Shown in pieces: positions 58,765 to 64,000 of a DNA stretch of 64,000 nucleotides. The notes beneath the pieces are model-generated. The model saw only the letters and a program-made list of their open reading frames with translations. It was not told the origin of the DNA and searched no databases. This stretch comes from Actinobacteria bacterium OV320. GTDB lineage: Bacteria; Actinomycetota; Actinomycetes; Streptomycetales; Streptomycetaceae. The stretch is taken from assembly GCA_001298545.1 (NCBI GenBank), contig LJCX01000031.1:186001-250000 (forward strand). Reading direction: 5' to 3'. A program made the translations under genes and the position numbers. The stretch's first letter is position 1. Each line of letters starts with the position of its first letter.

Positions 58765-60093
58765 TCAGTCGACGTCGGCCTTCTCCAGGGTCTTCGTCAC
58801 GTCCACGAAGCCCTTCTTGGCGGACACCAGGCGGCCCTTCTGCACGGCCTGGAGGGTGACGTCGGCGTTGACCAGGCGGGGGAAGCCGATCGAGGCGAGC
58901 TGGTCGGTGAACTCCCAGCGGAGCGTCGGCGTGAGTCCGCCCGTGGTGACCTTCAGCCCGTTGTCCAGGGCGCCCCGCACGGAGTCGGCGGTCACCTCGC
59001 CGCCGTCCAGCGACTCCACGGCCTGCCGGAACACGGTGTAGGCGATCCAGGTGGTCTGCACGCCGGTGTCGGTGGGGTCGATTCGGGTGTCGGAGAACGC
59101 CTCCTCGCTGATCACCTTCTTCATCGGCGCCCAGGCGGGGTCGCTCGTCACCGGGTACCAGCCGGTGACGTAAGCCCCCTCGAAGGGTCCGGAGGCGGCA
59201 CCGGCGGCGTTGATCACCGTCTGGTCGACGCTGCCGAGGACGGTGCCGGTGCGGACGTCGGGGTAGTCCGTGCGGGTGCGCCGGAACGAGTCCATGAAGG
59301 TGGCGGTGCGGTCCCCGAGCGCGGTCACCACGCACCCCTTCCCGCCCCCGGTCGAGTCGCCGGTCGCGTTCTTCATGGCGGCCTCGGCCTGCGTCGCGTA
59401 CTCGGTGGCGTCCTCCGGAGCCCGCTGGTCCTCGGCCTTGTCGTGCCCGCCCGCGGTCAGTCCGGCGTTGAGCATCGGTGGCAGCGCGTCGCCTGCGATG
59501 GTGTCGGGGCGGACGAGCGAGACGGGACCGCAGGTCGCGCCGAGCTCCTTGCCGAGGCCGGCCAGCAGCGAGGGCTGGCCGCCGTTGACGGGGTAGGACA
59601 GCGGGCTGGTGAACTCGGCGTTCGTGACGCCGTAGCCGCCTATGTAGGGGATACCGGCACCTTCGAGGTGCGGGAAGAAGGCGTCGGAGCGCTGGCTGTA
59701 GGAGCCGACCACGGCGACCGCGTGCTCCTTGACCGCGCGCCGGGCGCAGGACGCCGCGGACACGGTGTCGTTGTGGTCGTTGCAGGTCAGGACCTTGAGC
59801 TTGCGGCCGTTGAGACCGCCGTTCGCGTTGATCCAGCGGGCGTAGGCGAGGGCGAAGGCGGGCATGCCCGGCTTGTTGGTGGCGGACGTCTCCTCGGGCG
59901 CCCAGGTCATGACGACGATCGGGCCGTCCCCGGAGCCCCCCGAGACACCGGGGACGACCCCGCAGCCGACGGCGAGTGACGCACAGGCGGCCAGGGCACC
60001 CGCCGAGAGGGCGGTCGCTCTGACGGACCTGGTGAAGCGGAAGGACCTGGGGAGGAAGGTGCTTCGCGTTGCTGTGCGTCGCTTGCCGGTCAT
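58765..60093 (-). CDS. Branched-chain amino-acid-type ABC substrate-binding lipoprotein
   Basis: A 442-residue extracytoplasmic binding protein of the type I periplasmic fold (Peripla_BP_6/LivJ-like). A basic N-terminus and hydrophobic segment end in the lipobox L-A-V-G-C (lipid Cys ~44). Then the ligand domain: IVVMTWAPEETSATNKPGMPAFALAYARWINANGGLNGRKL, CARRAVKEHAVAVVGSYSQ. No permease or ATPase gene of the same system is in the window, so it is an orphan or a sensor. ATG 60093; promoter directly upstream. Confidence 0.9.
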   Translation of the reverse strand: MTGKRRTATRSTFLPRSFRFTRSVRATALSAGALAACASLAVGCGVVPGVSGGSGDGPIVVMTWAPEETSATNKPGMPAFALAYARWINANGGLNGRKLKVLTCNDHNDTVSAASCARRAVKEHAVAVVGSYSQRSDAFFPHLEGAGIPYIGGYGVTNAEFTSPLSYPVNGGQPSLLAGLGKELGATCGPVSLVRPDTIAGDALPPMLNAGLTAGGHDKAEDQRAPEDATEYATQAEAAMKNATGDSTGGGKGCVVTALGDRTATFMDSFRRTRTDYPDVRTGTVLGSVDQTVINAAGAASGPFEGAYVTGWYPVTSDPAWAPMKKVISEEAFSDTRIDPTDTGVQTTWIAYTVFRQAVESLDGGEVTADSVRGALDNGLKVTTGGLTPTLRWEFTDQLASIGFPRLVNADVTLQAVQKGRLVSAKKGFVDVTKTLEKADVD

Positions 60094-60115
60094 GGACACG
60101 CACGATTCCGTCACA

Positions 60116-60144
60116 TCGCTAACCTGGGAGTGACCCAGGGTCAA
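60116..60144 (-). promoter_or_regulatory. Promoter and palindromic operator of the binding-protein gene
   Basis: On the minus strand TTGACC (60144-60139), 17-bp spacer, TAGCGA (60121-60116); transcription would start near 60109 and leave a 16-nt leader. A perfect 13-nt palindrome TGACCCAGGGTCA (60131-60143) overlaps the -35. Confidence 0.65.
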
Positions 60145-60211
60145 CGCGTGGTGACGGCAAGGTGAATTGCCGGGGCACCCGCGGTACGTGGGACGGGGAA
60201 ACGTACGATCT

Positions 60212-60712
60212 ATGACCGTGCAAGGTTCGGAGAACTCTTCCCGTCGCGGCCGTCGCTCCCCCACCATGGGCGGCATGCCACTCAACGACATGCCGTGGTG
60301 GCGCTGGCGCAGCAATGTGCGCTCCGCGCTGCACATGCTCTCCGACCCGGTGTTCCAGCAGAACGTCTGGCTGGCCGGCGTCGAGGGGTACGGGGACGTC
60401 ACCGACGCCGTGTACCGCCTCGTCGAGGACACCTGGCTCGACAACTGGTCCGCCGAGAAGTACGTCGGCACGATCTTCCGCGACTCGCAGGAGGCGGCCC
60501 TCGTGGACACCGCCGTGCTGCGGGTGCTGCGGATCATGCACCAGGTCGGGCCGGACGCCCCGGTCTCCGCGTACGTCGACCACGAGGCGTGGCCGGAGGC
60601 GGTACGGGCGGCGCGGGACGCGCACGTGCGGATGGCGGCCAGCGACGGCGACGACGCCGACGCGCCGCCGCGCACCCTCGAGGTGCTGCGCATCATGACG
60701 CGCGCCGCGTAG
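60212..60712 (+). CDS. Conserved hypothetical protein
   Basis: A 166-residue cytoplasmic protein I cannot assign to a named family. The conserved-looking core begins at PLNDMPWWRWRSNVRSALHML and runs through VFQQNVWLAGVEGYGDVTDAVYRLVEDTWLDNWSAEKY and ALVDTAVLRVLRIMHQVG. It is mostly helical with many Trp and Met. Start ATG 60212 (an ATG 57 bases further in is possible). It is followed by purU after 99 bp and divergent from the binding-protein gene. I recall it as conserved in streptomycetes but no function. Confidence 0.8.
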   Translation: MTVQGSENSSRRGRRSPTMGGMPLNDMPWWRWRSNVRSALHMLSDPVFQQNVWLAGVEGYGDVTDAVYRLVEDTWLDNWSAEKYVGTIFRDSQEAALVDTAVLRVLRIMHQVGPDAPVSAYVDHEAWPEAVRAARDAHVRMAASDGDDADAPPRTLEVLRIMTRAA

Positions 60713-60811
60713 GCCGCGGGCGGGGCGGGGCGGGGGGAGCGGGGCGGACGCCGTGTTCCGTCCTGCGGGACGATTGCCCACGGCAGTGGCCGGTGTGCGA
60801 CCCTGTCGGGC

Positions 60812-61696
60812 ATGAACGCGCAGCCCACCCGAGCCGCGGCGACCGCCGCCGACCAGTACGTCCTCACCCTTTCCTGCCCCGACAAGCAGGGCATCGTGCA
60901 CGCCGTGTCGAGCTATCTCTTCATGACCGGCTGCAACATCGAGGACAGTCAGCAGTTCGGCGATCACGACACGGGTCTGTTCTTCCTGCGCGTCCACTTC
61001 TCGGCCGAGCCGCCGGTGACCGTGGACAAGCTCCGGGCGAGCTTCGCGGCGATCGGCGACTCCTTCCACATGGACTGGCAGATCAACCGGGCCGACGAGA
61101 AGATGCGCGTCGTCCTCATGGTCAGCAAGTTCGGGCACTGCCTGAACGACCTGCTGTTCCGCGCCAGCATCGGCGCGCTGCCGGTGGAGATCGCGGCCGT
61201 GGTGTCCAACCACACCGACTTCGCCGAGCTGGTGGGCTCGTACAACATCCCCTTCCGCCACATCCCGGTGACGAGGGAGAACAAGGCGCAGGCCGAGGCG
61301 GAGCTGCTCGAGCTGGTCCGGGAGCAGGACGTCGAGCTGGTCGTCCTCGCCCGCTACATGCAGGTCCTCTCCGACGACCTGTGCAAGCAGCTCAGCGGCC
61401 GGATCATCAACATCCACCACTCTTTCCTGCCGAGTTTCAAGGGCGCCAAGCCGTACCACCAGGCGCACGCGCGGGGCGTGAAGCTGATCGGGGCGACGGC
61501 GCACTATGTGACGGCCGACCTCGACGAGGGGCCGATCATCGAGCAGGAGGTCGAGCGCGTCGGGCACGGCGTCACGCCGGACCAGCTCGTCGCCGTCGGG
61601 CGGGACGTGGAGTGCCAGGCACTGGCGCGCGCTGTGAAGTGGCACGCGGAGCGGCGGATCCTGCTCAACGGGCGGCGCACGGTCGTCTTCGCGTAG
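60812..61696 (+). CDS. purU: Formyltetrahydrofolate deformylase
   Basis: A 294-residue enzyme that hydrolyses 10-formyl-THF to formate and THF, balancing one-carbon units. N-terminal ACT domain ~15-90 (LTLSCPDKQGIVHAVSSYLF), then the formyltransferase fold with the catalytic Asn, His, Asp set in INIHHSFLPSFKGAKPYHQA and ADLDEGPIIEQ. Length is standard. Probably monocistronic; a strong hairpin follows 39 bases past the stop. Confidence 0.95.
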   Translation: MNAQPTRAAATAADQYVLTLSCPDKQGIVHAVSSYLFMTGCNIEDSQQFGDHDTGLFFLRVHFSAEPPVTVDKLRASFAAIGDSFHMDWQINRADEKMRVVLMVSKFGHCLNDLLFRASIGALPVEIAAVVSNHTDFAELVGSYNIPFRHIPVTRENKAQAEAELLELVREQDVELVVLARYMQVLSDDLCKQLSGRIINIHHSFLPSFKGAKPYHQAHARGVKLIGATAHYVTADLDEGPIIEQEVERVGHGVTPDQLVAVGRDVECQALARAVKWHAERRILLNGRRTVVFA

Positions 61697-61734
61697 CCGT
61701 CGCGAGCCTCGGAAGCCGCCGCAGGTCGTCGCGG

Positions 61735-61760
61735 GCGTCGGCGGGCGGTCCCGCCGACGC
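61735..61760 (+). terminator. Terminator of purU
   Basis: An 11-bp perfect stem: GCGTCGGCGGG (61735-61745), loop CGGT, CCCGCCGACGC (61750-61760), then TCCCGCC. Confidence 0.8.
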
Positions 61761-61836
61761 TCCCGCCCGGCGCCGGTCCGCCCCGGCCATGACCGGCCGC
61801 ATCGGGATGCGCCCGGCTACGGCCGGCTACATCCAG

Positions 61837-63363
61837 CTACATCCGGCTCAGTGACGCCGCCGCGAACAGTACGTCCCTGATCGCCTCGCGGTCGCCCAGC
61901 TGGCCCGCCGCCGCCTCCTCCGGGGAGACATGGCCGGCGGCCAGGCGGCAGAACTCCACGTCGTCCAGGGCGACGTGGGCCACCTCGTGATCGGCGGAGC
62001 CCACCGCGCCCGGTGAGTCCAGCGGGATCAGCCACTCGCCGCCGCCCGAGCCCTCGATCTCCAGACGCAGGCTGCGGCCGGGGCGGCCCGCGGTCACCAG
62101 GTGGCGGGTGCGCGAGGGCGTGGCGAGCCCCGCGCGGCGGCGGGCCGCGAGGGTCTCGGGCAGCATCCGCGCGGCGAGGTCGATCATGCCGTGCAGGTGG
62201 CGTGCGGCGGGCGGCGCGTAGGGGTAGTCGACCGCTTCCGCGATGTCCTCGGCGTGCACCCAGCACTCGAAGGCCCGGTCCAGCATCGCGTCGCGCAGGG
62301 GCAGTTCGAAGCCGCCGTACGACACCGGCATGGTGCCGGGGCCTCCTCCGGTGAAGGACACCGTCCGCACCAGGGCGTGGGTCTGTTCGCGCCAGGGGCC
62401 GCGCACGGAACGAGTGGGCGGAAAGTGCGAGCCCGCCCAGAACGACTCCGTGCGCCGGGCCGGGGTGTCCACCGTCCCGCCCGACCCGGTCGCCCCGTCC
62501 CGCCCGTGGCCCTTGTGCGTCTCGTCTGCCTCGTTCGTCTCGTTCGTCCCGTTCGCCTCGCCGTTCCCGCCCGGCCGGTCGCCGGTGGTGAACGGGGCCA
62601 GCGGGTCGTCGAGCCCGAGGGCGAGGGCCACCAGCCCGTCCACGGCGAGCAGGTGGGCGATGACTCCGGCGACGGTGGTCCGGCGGCTCGTGGCCCCCTC
62701 GCCGCGGAACCAGCGCAGCCGCACCGGGGCGTGCCACTCGGCGTCCCCGAAGTCCTGGAGCAGGGCGTCGAGCCGCGCGGTCTCGGCGTCGTACGACGCC
62801 GCCCAGACGGGTACCGGGATGCGGGGCGGACGACGGTTCAGGCAGCCGTCGAGGACGCGGGTGCGCAGGCCCGGGTCGAGGTCGAGGCTCTCCGGGCGCT
62901 GGAGCAGGCCGACCGCCTCGCGCAGCCGCCGTGCCTCGTCCGCGCAGGCTCCGCAGTCGCCGAGGTGCTCCTCGACGGCCGCCGTCTCCTCGGCCGAGCA
63001 GGCCGCCAGGGCCCAGGCGCCCAGCAGGGACTTGAGCACCGGGTGTTCGAGCGTGAGCGGTCCCGGGCCGGCCGGCTCCGCGGGCGGCAGCGGCAGCCCG
63101 CTGTCCTCCACGGAGGCGCGGGGGAGCGGGATGCGCGGCGGGCGGCCGGGTTCGCGCGCCGGAGGCGTGCCGCCGGGGCCGCTCGGTGCGTCGCCGTCGC
63201 CGTCGTCGCCGGACGCCGTTGCCCCGCCCTCCTCCGGAGGCCTCTCCTGGCGCCTCCTCTCGTCCCTCTTCTCGTCCTTCTCCTCGTCCTTCTCCTCGTC
63301 CCTCTTCATGTCCTCTTCGTTTCCGCCGTCCTCGGGCGGCGGGAACACGTTCTCGCCACTCAC
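61837..63363 (-). CDS. Zinc-finger (ZAS) plus maleylpyruvate-isomerase-like protein, probable anti-sigma factor
   Basis: A 508-residue protein. The N-terminus has a charged run (KRDEEKDEEKDEKRDERR, ~20-37). A zinc-binding anti-sigma motif H-x3-C-x2-C lies in EEHLGDCGACADEARRL near 128-145. The remaining ~330 residues resemble the mycothiol-dependent maleylpyruvate isomerase/DinB fold (TVAGVIAHLLAVDG, RAFECWVHAEDIAEAVDYPYAP). No membrane helix is present, so it would be a soluble anti-sigma. Its GTG start (63363) overlaps the stop of the sigma gene by four bases (GTGA). A disordered Asn/Thr/Glu-rich insert (~260-280) sits mid-protein. Function is inferred from coupling. Confidence 0.82.
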   Translation of the reverse strand: MSGENVFPPPEDGGNEEDMKRDEEKDEEKDEKRDERRRQERPPEEGGATASGDDGDGDAPSGPGGTPPAREPGRPPRIPLPRASVEDSGLPLPPAEPAGPGPLTLEHPVLKSLLGAWALAACSAEETAAVEEHLGDCGACADEARRLREAVGLLQRPESLDLDPGLRTRVLDGCLNRRPPRIPVPVWAASYDAETARLDALLQDFGDAEWHAPVRLRWFRGEGATSRRTTVAGVIAHLLAVDGLVALALGLDDPLAPFTTGDRPGGNGEANGTNETNEADETHKGHGRDGATGSGGTVDTPARRTESFWAGSHFPPTRSVRGPWREQTHALVRTVSFTGGGPGTMPVSYGGFELPLRDAMLDRAFECWVHAEDIAEAVDYPYAPPAARHLHGMIDLAARMLPETLAARRRAGLATPSRTRHLVTAGRPGRSLRLEIEGSGGGEWLIPLDSPGAVGSADHEVAHVALDDVEFCRLAAGHVSPEEAAAGQLGDREAIRDVLFAAASLSRM

Positions 63364-63950
63364 GCCGCACCCCCGTATTCGGGCGGTGCCCCTGGGGCCG
63401 CCGAGTCGTGGGCGGTGGACAGGAGTTGCAGGCCGAGGCGGAGCCTGCGGCGGGCCTCGTCCTCGGTGACGCCGAGGTCGGCCGCGGTCTGGCGGTAGTC
63501 GCGCCGCTGGAAGTAGGCCAGTTCCAGGGCGGCGCGCAGCGGGGCGGGCATGGCCTGGACGATGTAGTCGGCGCGGGCGGCGACGGAGGCGTGCCGCACC
63601 CTGCGTTCCAGCTCCTCGGTCGCCTCGGCGGAGCCGGGACCGGCCTCGGCCAGCGCGGCGGTCTCGGTGGCGCGCAGGCGCTGCACGGCGAGGCGGTGGG
63701 TCAACGAGGCGACCCAGGTGCGCAGCGGGCCCTGCTTCGGGTCGTAGGCGTCGGGGTGTTCCCAGACATGCGCGAAGACCTCACGGGTGATGCCGTCGGC
63801 GGCCCGTTCGTCTCCGAGCACACGATGGGCGAGACCGTGCACGAGCGAAGCGAATCGGTCATAGAGCTCGCCGAGGGCGGCGGCCTCACCGCGTGCGAGT
63901 CGTTGCTGCATCTTGCGGTCCCAGCGGGGCGGTGCGTCCTTCTTCGCCAT
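63360..63950 (-). CDS. ECF-type RNA polymerase sigma factor
   Basis: A 196-residue group 4 (ECF) sigma factor. Region 2 lies at ~25-95 (ALGELYDRFASLVHGLAHRVLGDERAADGITREVFAHVWEHP), and region 4 at ~120-185 (MPAPLRAALELAYFQRRDYRQTAADLGVTEDEARRRLRLGL). SigK-like in organisation. ATG 63950 with AGGGGG a few bases upstream. The next gene overlaps it by four bases and encodes the likely soluble zinc-finger anti-sigma factor, so the pair is translationally coupled. Target promoters unknown. Confidence 0.9.
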   Translation of the reverse strand: MAKKDAPPRWDRKMQQRLARGEAAALGELYDRFASLVHGLAHRVLGDERAADGITREVFAHVWEHPDAYDPKQGPLRTWVASLTHRLAVQRLRATETAALAEAGPGSAEATEELERRVRHASVAARADYIVQAMPAPLRAALELAYFQRRDYRQTAADLGVTEDEARRRLRLGLQLLSTAHDSAAPGAPPEYGGAA

Positions 63951-64000
63951 GCGGCCCCCTCACCCGTGCGCCTGCCTCTGCCTGTGCGTGTGTCCAGCCT

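Overview
The window is chromosomal DNA of a Streptomyces: very high GC, coding regions with G/C at almost every third position, GTG and TTG starts, GTGA/ATGA four-base overlaps, and many recognisable streptomycete families (DUF3027, DUF2530, NsdA-like regulators, DmdR1, TIGR03084, lone zinc-finger anti-sigma fusions). From memory the gene order matches the central part of the S. coelicolor chromosome around serC and dmdR1 (SCO4394). It looks like ordinary core-region DNA: I see no rRNA, tRNA, CRISPR array, insertion sequence or prophage. Only one TTA (bldA-dependent) codon was found in the genes called.

Layout. 1-7.2 kb: end of a lipoprotein gene, an MFS exporter, a DUF3027 gene, a 0.77-kb non-coding stretch with duplicated GC-rich repeats, and a long sacsin/Hsp90-like ATPase. 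7.3-10.2 kb: three tandem paralogous small secreted proteins sharing one C-terminal domain. 10.2-17.4 kb: CtpE-like P-type ATPase, DUF2530 protein, NCS2 purine permease, orphan RHH antitoxin-like protein, a MarR-MFS pair and a GNAT. 17.4-24.6 kb: thpR, a 29-residue membrane peptide, aldo/keto reductase, Uma2 nuclease, SGNH hydrolase, a membrane-anchored beta-propeller-like protein, a secreted GH5-CBM2 cellulase behind a perfect CebR operator, and serC. 24.8-31.6 kb: FAD/Fe-S oxidoreductase, FemX-like aminoacyltransferase, RhtA-like exporter, MFS protein.

31.6-41.9 kb is an eight-gene operon (TIGR03084 protein, AtuA-like, carboxyltransferase, biotin carboxylase, acyl-CoA dehydrogenase, acyl-CoA ligase, LiuC/AtuE-like hydratase, TetR). 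The genes overlap or nearly abut, and the first has a leaderless-type promoter with a 12-bp palindrome over the -35. The enzymes fit activation, dehydrogenation, gamma-carboxylation and hydration of a 3-methyl-branched acid, i.e. a leucine/acyclic-terpene-type catabolic route with no HMG-CoA lyase nearby.

42-50 kb: pdxH, citrate synthase 2, a 2-oxoglutarate/Fe(II) oxygenase preceded by a 24-residue leader peptide of the RRHVD type, a GNAT, a PAS-PAS-GAF sensor without output domain, a SIS sugar-phosphate protein with a DasR-like box in its promoter, and the iron regulator dmdR1 with its antiparallel reading frame. 50-58.6 kb: an alpha/beta hydrolase whose nucleophile serine is alanine and which carries the TTA codon, a repeat-rich spacer, an ABC exporter pair, a PrimPol-domain protein, an NsdA-like regulator and a Q/P-rich membrane protein with TQY repeats. 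58.7-64 kb: an orphan branched-chain-type binding lipoprotein, a conserved small protein, purU, and an ECF sigma factor translationally coupled to a zinc-finger/maleylpyruvate-isomerase-like anti-sigma candidate.
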